Below are positions 9,740 through 17,695 of a stretch of 64,000 nucleotides of DNA, piece by piece. A model generated the notes under the pieces. That model was not told the origin of the DNA and made no database searches. It was given only the letters and a program-made list of their open reading frames with translations. Position 1 is the stretch's first letter; each line of letters opens with the position of its first letter. The position numbers were made by a program, and so were the translations under genes. The DNA comes from [Leptolyngbya] sp. PCC 7376 (GTDB lineage: Bacteria > Cyanobacteriota > Cyanobacteriia > Cyanobacteriales > MRBY01), in NCBI RefSeq assembly GCF_000316605.1, contig NC_019683.1, forward strand, positions 3,332,036 through 3,396,035. Direction: 5' to 3'.

Positions 9740-9805
9740 AAGAGATCGTGTTGTCGGTTGAACTGAGATCTTTACAATGATGGTGAAAGAGTTTTGGGAT
9801 AGCTG

Positions 9806-10210
9806 ATGACGCAAGGAAAAGAGATCTGGGTGGTAACGGCTGAGTCTACGGAAGCGCAAGAAGTTTCTGGCGCAAGGAGTGGTCGTGATGGAGGCAATCC
9901 ATGGCATCAGAAAGCAGCGCAAACCGTTGCGTCAGGTGTCAAAGTTAGTGCGGATACGTTGCAGAAAAACATGTCTGAGTTTCTCGGGCTGGTCGGTAAT
10001 CTCTTTCATCAAGCGGAAAATACGACTGGTATGAAATTAGATGAGGTGGAGCTATCGGTAGAGGTGACAGGTGATGGCGAAGTGAAGCTCGTTGGTTCTG
10101 GGATTGGCGTCGAAGCAAAAGGGGCAATTACTTTGAAATTTAAGCGGGATTCGAAACCTGTAGAGGATCCCCCCCAACCCCCCTTGGAAAAGGAGGGAGT
10201 TTCTCCGTAA
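9806..10210 (+). CDS. Pepco/Trypco1-like domain protein
   Basis: 134 aa. The pattern IWVVTAE ... GVKVSADTLQKNMSEFL ... MKLDEVELSVEVTGDGEVKLVG ... AKGAITLKFKR resembles the small peptidase-co-occurring domains (Pepco, Trypco1) described computationally in bacterial conflict and predicted cell-death loci. No enzyme motif is visible. The next gene encodes a caspase-fold protein, which is the expected partner. The last 13 or so residues (DPPQPPLEKEG and on) are encoded by a dispersed DNA repeat that has run into the 3' end, so the natural protein probably ended near KFKRDSKPVE. The family call comes from pattern recognition without a profile search. Confidence 0.6.
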   Translation: MTQGKEIWVVTAESTEAQEVSGARSGRDGGNPWHQKAAQTVASGVKVSADTLQKNMSEFLGLVGNLFHQAENTTGMKLDEVELSVEVTGDGEVKLVGSGIGVEAKGAITLKFKRDSKPVEDPPQPPLEKEGVSP

Positions 10211-10327
10211 GGCCAATATTAATTTTGCCTCCCTTTATAAGGGAGGTGCCGAAGGCGGAGGGATCTTTAGTGGGAGTCGCAATTCAGGGATGATCCCCCC
10301 AGCCCCCCTTAGAAAAAGAGGGAGTGA
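10165..10327. repeat. Dispersed cyanobacterial GATCCCCCC repeats
   Basis: Two copies of a C-rich element. Copy 1 runs from GGATCCCCCCCAACCCCC at 10165 to GGCGGAGGGATC near 10265 and has inverted ends plus an internal GCCTCCCTTTATAAGGGAGG hairpin. Copy 2, partial, starts with GATCCCCCCAGCCCCCC near 10292 and ends near 10325. Elements of this type are common between and at the ends of cyanobacterial genes. Copy 1 overlaps the end of the upstream reading frame. Confidence 0.75.
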
Positions 10328-10373
10328 CCGCAAGATTTGTTTTATGTTTGAAGGAAGAGATTAAGAGTTAACG

Positions 10374-12095
10374 ATGGCGGATTGGGCATTAGTAATCGGC
10401 ATAAATCAATATCAAAATTTGCAGTCGCTTCAATATGCGGTCAATGATGCTGAGCTGATGCGTAACTATTTCACTCGGGCTGGGTTTGAGCGGGTTTTTT
10501 ATTTCACGGATAATTCGCCGGAGATTTCCTCACCGAATGGGGGCTACGTTTCGACTGTGCCGACAACAGGCAATCTCTTTTCGTTTCTGCATGATTTTTT
10601 TGAGCAGCCAGCCCTAAATGATGGGGATAATTTTTGGTTCTTTTTTAGTGGGCATGGCATTCGGGATGAGGGCAAGGATTATTTGATGCCCTGTGATGGC
10701 AATCCTCGGCTTCTAGAGAAAACCGCAATCTCAACGCAATACATTACTGAGCGGCTCCGAAATTGTGGTGCGGATAATGTGATTTTGTTTCTCGATGCTT
10801 GTCGGAATGAAGGGGCAAAAGCAGGGATTGGGATTGGGGCAGGGAAATATCAAGGGGTGATCACGATTGCATCCTGTAGTCCGAAGGAAAAATCTTACGA
10901 GATTGAGCAGTTAGGGCATGGCTCGTTTACCTATGCGCTAGAGGAGGCGTTGCGGATCCAGGGGGAAAATAATTGTGCGACTGTGGAGCGGCTAGAGCGT
11001 CGGCTAAAAACTCGGGTGCGGGAAATCAATCGGTTTCATCAGAAGCCTGATCAGTCACCCTATACGGTTGTGGAGCCTGCGTCGAAATATCATTTGATCT
11101 TGCTGCCAGATCAGGCGAATCAGACGGATATTGATTTGCTGAAGCTGGATGCTTTTCGGGCAAGTCGTCAGAAGGATTGGCGGCTTGCAAGGCAGCTTTG
11201 GCGACGGGTAAATATTGCTGCGAGAGGCAGTGACCATGATGCTGAGGAAGGTTTAGCCGAGGCAATTTTCCGACTGCGAAATATGTCCACTCCCACGGCA
11301 CCGAAAGCTCAGGCAAAGGAAATATCGGGAAATAAAGGGAAGGTTGAGCCGCGACGACTGGAAGTGTTTAAGCCGAAGACTGATGAACTCCCAAAATCTT
11401 TTGTGGAGGATCTGGGGAATGGGGTAAAGCTGGAAATGGTACTCATCCCAAAAGGAAGTTTTTTGATGGGCAGTCCAAGAGGAGAAGGTCGTGGAAATGA
11501 ACATCCACAACATCGAGTGGAGATTACGCAAGAATTTTATATTGGGAAATATCAGATCACTCAGGGACAATGGCAGACGGTAATGGGGAAGAATCCATCC
11601 GGATTTCAGAAGGGTGATAATTACCCAGTAGAGCAAGTTTCGTGGGATGACTGCCAAAATTTTCTTGAGAAGCTAAATCAAAAAACAGGTAAAAAATATC
11701 GACTACCCAGTGAAGCTGAATGGGAGTATGCTTGCCGAGCTGGGACAAAGACCAAATATTACTTTGGGGATAATGCTGAGCAACTAAAAACCTATGCTTG
11801 GTTTAGGGGAAATGCTGGTCAAACAACCCATCCAGTTGGCGAAAAGCAGCCGAATGACTGGGGTCTCTATGATATGCACGGAAATATATGGGAGTGGTGT
11901 GAAGACAGTTGGGAAGATAACTATCAAGATAAAAGAACTCAAAAACCTCTGGTAAATTCTAGTGATAGAAAAGTTCGGCGCGGCGGCGCTTGGTCTAGCT
12001 ATCCAGAGATTTGTCGTTCGGCGGCTCGTTTCAACCCTTCCCGCGGCGCTCGCCACTTCGATATCGGTTTCCGTGTTGTTGTCACCCCCCAGTGA
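10374..12095 (+). CDS. Caspase-fold peptidase fused to an FGE-sulfatase (C-type lectin-like) domain
   Basis: 573 aa. The N-terminal C14 caspase domain (about residues 1-245) has the catalytic His in FFSGHG (His94) and Cys in LDACRN (Cys143), both intact. A linker of about 100 residues follows. The C-terminal domain (about 345-573) is of the FGE-sulfatase/SUMF1 type: PKGSFLMGS, EFYIGKYQITQGQW, PVEQVSWDDCQNF, RLPSEAEWEYACRAG, GLYDMHGNIWEWCEDSW and a final RRGGAW ... CRSAAR ... IGFRVV. Such fusions are typical of cyanobacterial metacaspase-like proteins. The peptidase probably cuts after basic residues, and the C-terminal fold may bind a ligand or trigger. The last 40 residues look like a diversified surface. 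Confidence 0.88.
   Translation: MADWALVIGINQYQNLQSLQYAVNDAELMRNYFTRAGFERVFYFTDNSPEISSPNGGYVSTVPTTGNLFSFLHDFFEQPALNDGDNFWFFFSGHGIRDEGKDYLMPCDGNPRLLEKTAISTQYITERLRNCGADNVILFLDACRNEGAKAGIGIGAGKYQGVITIASCSPKEKSYEIEQLGHGSFTYALEEALRIQGENNCATVERLERRLKTRVREINRFHQKPDQSPYTVVEPASKYHLILLPDQANQTDIDLLKLDAFRASRQKDWRLARQLWRRVNIAARGSDHDAEEGLAEAIFRLRNMSTPTAPKAQAKEISGNKGKVEPRRLEVFKPKTDELPKSFVEDLGNGVKLEMVLIPKGSFLMGSPRGEGRGNEHPQHRVEITQEFYIGKYQITQGQWQTVMGKNPSGFQKGDNYPVEQVSWDDCQNFLEKLNQKTGKKYRLPSEAEWEYACRAGTKTKYYFGDNAEQLKTYAWFRGNAGQTTHPVGEKQPNDWGLYDMHGNIWEWCEDSWEDNYQDKRTQKPLVNSSDRKVRRGGAWSSYPEICRSAARFNPSRGARHFDIGFRVVVTPQ
11979..12092 (+). other. Candidate diversity-generating-retroelement variable region
   Basis: The last 40 codons of the caspase-FGE gene fit the layout of DGR targets: GGAW + variable triplet + P + variable + CRSA + variable + R + variable + IGFRVV. 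From 11991 to 12090 only 11 of 100 bases are A, and between 12011 and 12060 only 3 of 50, while the gene just upstream is A-rich. Many codons (TTC, TCC, GGC, GCT, CAC, GAT) are one-step A-to-N products of AAC/AAT. No reverse transcriptase or template repeat lies in the window, so it would have to be a remote target. Confidence 0.45.
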
Positions 12096-12098
12096 TTT

Positions 12099-12127
12099 TG
12101 CCCTCTGCCCTCTTGCCCTTTGCCCTC
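12099..12127. repeat. TGCCCTC heptanucleotide tandem repeat
   Basis: Four slightly degenerate copies of TGCCCTC lie immediately after the caspase-FGE stop. Heptameric short tandem repeats of this kind are common in cyanobacterial intergenic DNA. Confidence 0.6.
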
Positions 12128-12233
12128 GCGCGATTTTTGTAGTGTGTATGTAGTCTTGATGTTTGTCGGATGATTTATGTTTCGTGCCGATAGCCTGTTC
12201 GATCTCGCCGTTAGGCGATCAGTTTTGCCATTC

Positions 12234-12299
12234 AGATCCCCGACTTCTGTGGCTAGAGTAAAAGTCTCACTACCACGCAGTAAAAGAAGTCGGGGATCT
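12234..12299. repeat. Hairpin-forming dispersed repeat with 15-bp perfect arms
   Basis: AGATCCCCGACTTCT (12234-12248) and its exact reverse complement (12285-12299) enclose 36 nt. The arm sequence is one I recall as widely repeated in cyanobacterial genomes, MITE-like. It lies between the caspase-FGE gene and tRNA-Ser. Confidence 0.65.
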
Positions 12300-12374
12300 T
12301 GAAACCCCAGGATATTCCCAGAAGGATTTGTGATAAACCGTAATGGGAAAGGGGTAAATATTTAGATTTTTGAA

Positions 12375-12463
12375 CGGAGAGAGAGGGATTCGAACCCTCG
12401 GAGCCGCTTACGCAACTCAACACATTAGCAATGTGTCGCTTTCGACCACTCAGCCATCTCTCC
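12375..12463 (-). tRNA. tRNA-Ser (GCU)
   Basis: Read on the minus strand from 12463. The 7-bp acceptor stem is GGAGAGA/TCTCTCC with discriminator G. The anticodon stem ACACA/TGTGT holds the loop TTGCTAA, giving anticodon GCU. There is a long variable arm as expected for serine, and a T arm GAGGG-TTCGAAT-CCCTC. The length is 89 nt with no encoded CCA. Confidence 0.95.
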
Positions 12464-12542
12464 AAGCGCGTCGCTAAACGATTCTAGCAGAAGAATAAAA
12501 AAAAGGCTAACCTAAAATCAAGATTTTTTTTGTGGCGAAACT

Positions 12543-13112
12543 ATGGGTCTTTTTAATGATGTTGGTCGCTTTTTTGAAACACGTTTAGAGGAGTTTCTGG
12601 CAAGTCATCCCCACCTAGAATTGCAGGCGATCGCCGAGCAGTTGGAAGAGCAGGAACGGGGAGCGTTGCGGCTAAATCGAGAGCTGTCGTCGCAGTTGGA
12701 GCAGATCGAACAAAAATTGACCCAGATCGCGAAAGATATCCAGCATTGGCACGAGCGAGTGCAGCAGGCCGAAAAAGGGGGACGAAAAGATCTCGCCGCC
12801 GCTGCGAAACAACGGGAAGCTGCGTTATTACGGGAGGGTAATCAGCTCTGGGGCAAAATGCAGGGTACTAAAAAGCGCATCGAACAATCAAAAACTCTCC
12901 TCATCCAGTTACAAACGAAGCGGAAGGAAGTGAAAGCAAAAATGGATGAGCTGAAAACGGCTCAAGATGTTCAGGATGACTACACGACGAGCTGGCAAAG
13001 TACCACAGGCGATCGCCCCTCTAGCAGCGGTAGTGACCCATTAGAAAAACAATTCCAGCAATGGGAAATGGATGAGCAGATCCGGCAGATGAAACAGAAA
13101 ATGGGTCAGTAG
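12543..13112 (+). CDS. Cyanobacterial coiled-coil protein (TIGR04376-like)
   Basis: 189 aa. The N-terminal motif MGLFNDVGRFFETRLEEFL is followed by a heptad-rich helical region from about residue 25 to 140 with many Gln, Glu and Lys, predicted to be coiled coil. A Ser-rich linker and a C-terminal helix (DPLEKQFQQWEMDEQIRQMK) complete it. The pattern matches a conserved cyanobacterial family annotated as TIGR04376, from memory. There is no signal peptide, membrane segment or enzyme motif, and the function is unknown. It lies between the tRNA gene and the convergent ppk. Confidence 0.65.
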   Translation: MGLFNDVGRFFETRLEEFLASHPHLELQAIAEQLEEQERGALRLNRELSSQLEQIEQKLTQIAKDIQHWHERVQQAEKGGRKDLAAAAKQREAALLREGNQLWGKMQGTKKRIEQSKTLLIQLQTKRKEVKAKMDELKTAQDVQDDYTTSWQSTTGDRPSSSGSDPLEKQFQQWEMDEQIRQMKQKMGQ

Positions 13113-13155
13113 GATTTTTTGCGATGGACGATTGGCAGTTGATGGTCTAAAAAAA

Positions 13156-15309
13156 TTAGTCGGCGATCGCCTCTTTGAGGGTCATTCTCATCAAAATATC
13201 GTGGGTGCTTTCGATGCGATCGCCATCGGTGGGTTGCCGTTGTAGATACCGCCCATCCGGCTGCAATTCCCATGCCAAACGATTATCCGACAGCATAATC
13301 CCGAGAATCTCATTGAGATCGCCGATAAGCTTTGGATCTTCGATGGGGGTAACCGCTTCTACCCGACGACTCAGATTTCGAGTCATCCAGTCTGCGCTGC
13401 CGATATACATTTCCTCCTTGCCAGCATTCTGGAAATAGAAAATCCGCGAATGCTCAAGGAATCGACCAATCACACTCATCACCCGAATATTTTCGCTTAA
13501 TCCCTCCACGCCCGGACGCAGACAGCAAATACCCCGCACAATTAGATCGATTTTTACGCCAGCTTGGGACGCTCGGTATAGCGCTTTAATCATCCCCAAA
13601 TCCACAAGGGAATTCATTTTGGCGACGACCCGCCCAGAGCCGTAGGTTTTGACGTGCTCCATTTCCCGTTCCAGCATCTCCACAAGACGTTTGCGTAGAG
13701 TCACTGGCGCAATCAAGAGTTTACGATAAGAATTTTGGCGCGAATAACCCGTCAGAAAATTAAACAGATCCGTTAAATCAGCACCTAGATCTTCGCGGCA
13801 ACTGAGCAAACCAAGGTCGGTATACAAACCCGCCGTTTTGGGATTGTAATTACCTGTGCCGATGTGCACATAGCGACGAATTTTTTTCTTCTCTTCCCGC
13901 ACTACCAGCACAACTTTGGTGTGGGTTTTTAGTCCTGCCAAACCATAAACTACATGGATGCCTTTGCGCTCAAGGGTTCGTGCCCAGTTGATATTATTTT
14001 CTTCATCGAAGCGTGCTTTTAGCTCCACCAGCACTGCTACCTGAATGCCATTCCGCACCGCATCGATTAGAGCCTGAATGATTGGAGAATCACCTGATGT
14101 TCGGTAAAGGGTCATCTTAATCGCGAGGACTTTCGGGTCGCGAGAGGCTTGTTCAATAAAGGCTTGTACCGTCGAAGAAAAAGAATGATAGGGGTGATGC
14201 AACAGGCGATCGCTCTGACGGATAAGCGAAAACATATTCGGTCGATAGCCCTCGGAGGGAATGGTGCCAGAAGGAGAGAGCCATTCCGGGATGACAGGTT
14301 TCCATTTTTTATCCTTTAGCTTATTCATCGGTAACCCGAGAAAGGAGAATAAGCTATTGAGACCGATTAAACTTTCCACTTCATAGACATCGGTTTCCTC
14401 TAGCTCTAGCTCTCGCATTAGCATTTGACGCACATCTTCCGGCATCGAATGGTGAATTTCGAGACGCGCTGCCGAACCACTAAACCGTCGTTTGTGTAAT
14501 TGCTCCTCAATGGCAATCATTAAATCATCGGCTTCGTCTTCCTCTACTGAAAGAGAGGCATTACGGGTGACCCGAAAGGAATAGCACTCTTGGATATCCA
14601 TCGCGGGAAAGAGGCTGTCGAGGTTATGGGAAATAACCTGTTCGAGCGGCACACCGACCCATTTGGCGGTGTCTTGATCGGGGTGATAACAAAGCTCTGG
14701 AGGTAAAGCGATAAAACGTGGGACATTCTTCGGGACTTTAACGCGGGCAAAGCGTTCTTGTTGATCTTGATCGGATTCTCTAATGACGACGGCAAGATTT
14801 AGGCTCAGGTTTGAGATGTGAGGGAAAGGATGGCTCGGATCAACGGCGAGGGGTGTGAGCACCGGAAAAATGGATTCTTCGTAAACGTTGTGGAGATAGT
14901 TGCGTTGTTCGCGGTTGAGGTCGAGATAGTCAACGAGGAAAATTCCCTTATCGGCGAGGCTGGGCTTTAGGGTATGTTGAAAATGTTGGTCTTGAATCTG
15001 AACTAATTCTTTGAGACGGGCATAAATGTCTTCGAGTTGTTCGGATGGCGATCGCCCATCAAAGGAAATTTTTGAGACGCCAGCCTCTACTTGTTGCTTC
15101 AGACCGGCAACCCGCACCATAAAAAATTCGTCGAGATTATCACTAAAGATGGCGAGAAATTTTAGCCTTTCGAGGAGGGGATTTCGCTCATCTAAGCCTT
15201 CACTGAGGACGCGATAGTTAAATTCAAGCCAGCTTAATTCACGATTAAAGTAATACTGTGGATTATCGAGGTCGTTTTTCTGTTCGCTTGTGGCTTGTAT
15301 CGTAGACAT
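13156..15309 (-). CDS. ppk1: Polyphosphate kinase 1
   Basis: Makes inorganic polyphosphate from ATP, reversibly. At 717 aa it has the full four-domain architecture: N domain (YFNRELSWLEFNYRVL at residue 18 onward), head domain, and two phospholipase-D-like catalytic halves. Recognisable parts include LLHHPYHSF, the KMTLYRTSGDSPI region, KARFDEENNINWA, the phospho-acceptor region YVHIGTGNYNPKTA, and a second half with VRGICCLRPG and YIGSADWMTRN. The start at 15309 is 3 nt from a divergent frame, so the two promoters probably overlap. It is a housekeeping gene of phosphate and energy storage. Confidence 0.96.
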   Translation of the reverse strand: MSTIQATSEQKNDLDNPQYYFNRELSWLEFNYRVLSEGLDERNPLLERLKFLAIFSDNLDEFFMVRVAGLKQQVEAGVSKISFDGRSPSEQLEDIYARLKELVQIQDQHFQHTLKPSLADKGIFLVDYLDLNREQRNYLHNVYEESIFPVLTPLAVDPSHPFPHISNLSLNLAVVIRESDQDQQERFARVKVPKNVPRFIALPPELCYHPDQDTAKWVGVPLEQVISHNLDSLFPAMDIQECYSFRVTRNASLSVEEDEADDLMIAIEEQLHKRRFSGSAARLEIHHSMPEDVRQMLMRELELEETDVYEVESLIGLNSLFSFLGLPMNKLKDKKWKPVIPEWLSPSGTIPSEGYRPNMFSLIRQSDRLLHHPYHSFSSTVQAFIEQASRDPKVLAIKMTLYRTSGDSPIIQALIDAVRNGIQVAVLVELKARFDEENNINWARTLERKGIHVVYGLAGLKTHTKVVLVVREEKKKIRRYVHIGTGNYNPKTAGLYTDLGLLSCREDLGADLTDLFNFLTGYSRQNSYRKLLIAPVTLRKRLVEMLEREMEHVKTYGSGRVVAKMNSLVDLGMIKALYRASQAGVKIDLIVRGICCLRPGVEGLSENIRVMSVIGRFLEHSRIFYFQNAGKEEMYIGSADWMTRNLSRRVEAVTPIEDPKLIGDLNEILGIMLSDNRLAWELQPDGRYLQRQPTDGDRIESTHDILMRMTLKEAIAD

Positions 15310-15371
15310 AATTGCGTAATCGTAGACGACGGGAGAACCAGTTCTTAGTCATTGTAAGCATAGACACCCCT

Positions 15372-16535
15372 ATGACCAATCGTTATCAACAACTTTTGCC
15401 TGCTCTTATGATGGCCTTAATCTGCGCGCCAATCGGGGCGATCGCCGCACCGGAGGTTTCGCCTTTGGCAAATCCTTCCACTGACCCCCTCGTACCGAAG
15501 GTTGTTGCTGAGGAAGAGCGCGATTTGAGTCCCCTTGAAGCGGGTCGGATTCGCCGCAAAATTGAAGATTTACGCTTGTCTGGTTTAGTGCAGTGGCAAG
15601 ATGAGCAACCAGAATTGGCATTTGCAGATTGGTTTCGTTTGTTGCGGTTGTCGCAGGTATTGCCAGACCGCCATGCAGAAATTGAACATCTCGGAGAGAT
15701 TGGGGCGATCGCCTGGGAAAATAATCGCGTTGAAGATGCGCGGGTGATAACGCGACGGTTAGATGACATCCAAGAGCAGGATTTTCCAGAGGATGAAACA
15801 TTATTAATTCCCCTCGCCGAAGCCTACCAATTGTTGCGGGATTCTGGCCCGGCGATCGCCTTGTATCGCACCCATGTCGAAACCCTTGATGAACCTTATA
15901 AAGCTGAGATTTGGCGATTAATTGCTCAGCTTGCAGCAGATTGGTTTGACTATGAAGAAGCTCTCGCAGCCTATGATGAAATTGAAGCGTTAAATGCTCT
16001 AACAATTGGCGATCGCGAACGGTTTTCTGATCTCTACGAAACAATTAATTTGCCTACTGAAGCATTACGGGTACAGCGTCAATTGCCCCAGCTTTATCTA
16101 CAGGATCTGAACTATCAGGCGATCGCCGCTATTTTTCTAAAAATCGCGAAAAATTACCATCGCACTGCGGCTTATGAGGATGCGATTACTTTCAATGAAA
16201 ATGCCTTTGCCCTGGCTTGGGAATTAAAGTATCTTGATATGGCGGAAACTGCTTTAGATCAGCTCGGAAAAGTGTACCTTTCTCAGGATAATGTGCCCTT
16301 TGCGATGCAGGTTTATGAGCAACTGTTGATCGTGCAGAATGAAAGCTATAACCGCTACGGCATGATGGATACCTATGCCCTCCTCGGTGAACTCTATGAA
16401 CAATCGGAGCTTTATCCCAGTGCCCTTGTTTCATGGCAACAGGGACTGGCGATCGCCAAAGAACTGAATCACAACATCGATTTATTTACCACTGCTATCG
16501 AATCATTCCCTCCCCATGAAAGCGTTACTGAATAA
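15372..16535 (+). CDS. Exported TPR-repeat protein
   Basis: The ATG at 15372 gives 387 aa with a signal peptide (LLPALMMALICAPIGAIAA, cleavage before PEV). The same frame is open further upstream, but those residues are Arg-rich and would spoil the signal. The rest is all helical, with tetratricopeptide-like repeats from about residue 85 to the end (for example AFALAWELKYLDMAETALDQLG, YPSALVSWQQGLAIAKEL). It is probably a periplasmic or lumenal scaffold for protein-protein contacts. The stop overlaps the start of the permease gene by 20 nt, suggesting joint expression, so a role in envelope assembly is an inference. Confidence 0.75.
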   Translation: MTNRYQQLLPALMMALICAPIGAIAAPEVSPLANPSTDPLVPKVVAEEERDLSPLEAGRIRRKIEDLRLSGLVQWQDEQPELAFADWFRLLRLSQVLPDRHAEIEHLGEIGAIAWENNRVEDARVITRRLDDIQEQDFPEDETLLIPLAEAYQLLRDSGPAIALYRTHVETLDEPYKAEIWRLIAQLAADWFDYEEALAAYDEIEALNALTIGDRERFSDLYETINLPTEALRVQRQLPQLYLQDLNYQAIAAIFLKIAKNYHRTAAYEDAITFNENAFALAWELKYLDMAETALDQLGKVYLSQDNVPFAMQVYEQLLIVQNESYNRYGMMDTYALLGELYEQSELYPSALVSWQQGLAIAKELNHNIDLFTTAIESFPPHESVTE

Positions 16536-17640
16536 AATTTCTGTCGTTGACCGCTACATTGTTGGTGAACTGAGTCTCGCTTTCGCATTTGGGTTGGGCT
16601 TATTTTCGGCGTTGGGTATTGCAGTGGGGAGTGTCTTTGATCTCATTGCCCAAGTAAGGGAATCGCAACTATTGTTCGGTGTTGCCCTTAAAGTGATGGC
16701 TCTCAAAATGCCTGAGTTTATCGGGTTTGCTTTGCCGATGGCAGTACTGTTGGCGACGTTGATTGTGTATAGTCGCTTGTCCAGTGACAGTGAAATTATT
16801 GCGTTTCGAAGCCTGGGAATTAGTGTTTATCGATTGGTGTTGCCTGCTTTGTTATTTAGTGCGATCGCCACGGGCATTACCTTTGTCTTTAAAGATCAAG
16901 TGATTCCTGTCGCTAATTATCAAGCCACTGCAACCCTCGAAAACGCCTTTCAACAACGACAATTTCCGTTCCGAGACGAAAAAATTATTTACCCCGAATA
17001 TGGCGAAGATGGTGTCCTCAAACGGCTGTTTTATGCAGCGGAATTTGATGGCGAAACCATGCAAAATCTCACCATTATTGACCGCTCTAATGGCAGCATT
17101 AATCAAATTGTGACGGCGGAATCGGCTGGTTGGGATTTACCGCGTAACCAGTGGAATTTTCGGGATGGCATTATTTATTTCATCGATGCAGATGGTTCCT
17201 ATCGCAATGTATTGCGGTTTAGTCGCCACCAAATCCAGCTCGGTTCTGACCTTGTCGATGAAAAAGAAGAGTATCCCAAGCATGAGGATATGAGCATTTG
17301 GCAGCTGAAAAATTATATGCAAGAGCTGGCAGCCGACCCAGAGCGAGATGAGGCTTGGTACCGAAAATTACGGGTGCGTATCCAAGAAAAAATCTCCTTT
17401 CCGTTTATCTGTTTAGCGTTAGGTGTTGTTGGTGCAGCGATTGGGTTACGCCCACAGAGCACAGGCAAAGCAACGGGGTTTGGATTATGTGTTGTCTTGA
17501 TTTTTGGCTACTATTTCCTTGCTTTTATGATTAGCTCGGTAGGCGTCGCAGGTTATCTGCATCCTGTTTTGGCGGCATGGTTACCGAATCTCGTAGTGAT
17601 GGCGATCGCTGGAGGTTTAGTGGTTCAGAGTGCAAAGTAG
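16516..17640 (+). CDS. LptF/LptG-family permease
   Basis: 374 aa. Three N-terminal membrane helices (about residues 15-125), a soluble periplasmic jellyroll-like domain (about 150-290), and three C-terminal helices form the YjgP/YjgQ architecture. In Gram-negative bacteria the family forms the membrane part of the LptB2FG transporter that extracts lipopolysaccharide. Cyanobacteria usually carry a single such gene, and a homodimeric permease is plausible. The motif ISFPFICLALGVVGAAIGLRP is typical of the fifth-helix region. The ATPase partner is not in the window. Confidence 0.88.
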   Translation: MKALLNKISVVDRYIVGELSLAFAFGLGLFSALGIAVGSVFDLIAQVRESQLLFGVALKVMALKMPEFIGFALPMAVLLATLIVYSRLSSDSEIIAFRSLGISVYRLVLPALLFSAIATGITFVFKDQVIPVANYQATATLENAFQQRQFPFRDEKIIYPEYGEDGVLKRLFYAAEFDGETMQNLTIIDRSNGSINQIVTAESAGWDLPRNQWNFRDGIIYFIDADGSYRNVLRFSRHQIQLGSDLVDEKEEYPKHEDMSIWQLKNYMQELAADPERDEAWYRKLRVRIQEKISFPFICLALGVVGAAIGLRPQSTGKATGFGLCVVLIFGYYFLAFMISSVGVAGYLHPVLAAWLPNLVVMAIAGGLVVQSAK

Positions 17641-17695
17641 AAGAGAAGATATGCTTCTCCAACTCTGATTTTTAGATCTCTACATTACTCGTCGC

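Noticed and set aside
12253-12465. Minus-strand 70-aa reading frame
   Set aside because: It overlaps tRNA-Ser completely; its residues come from the tRNA sequence.
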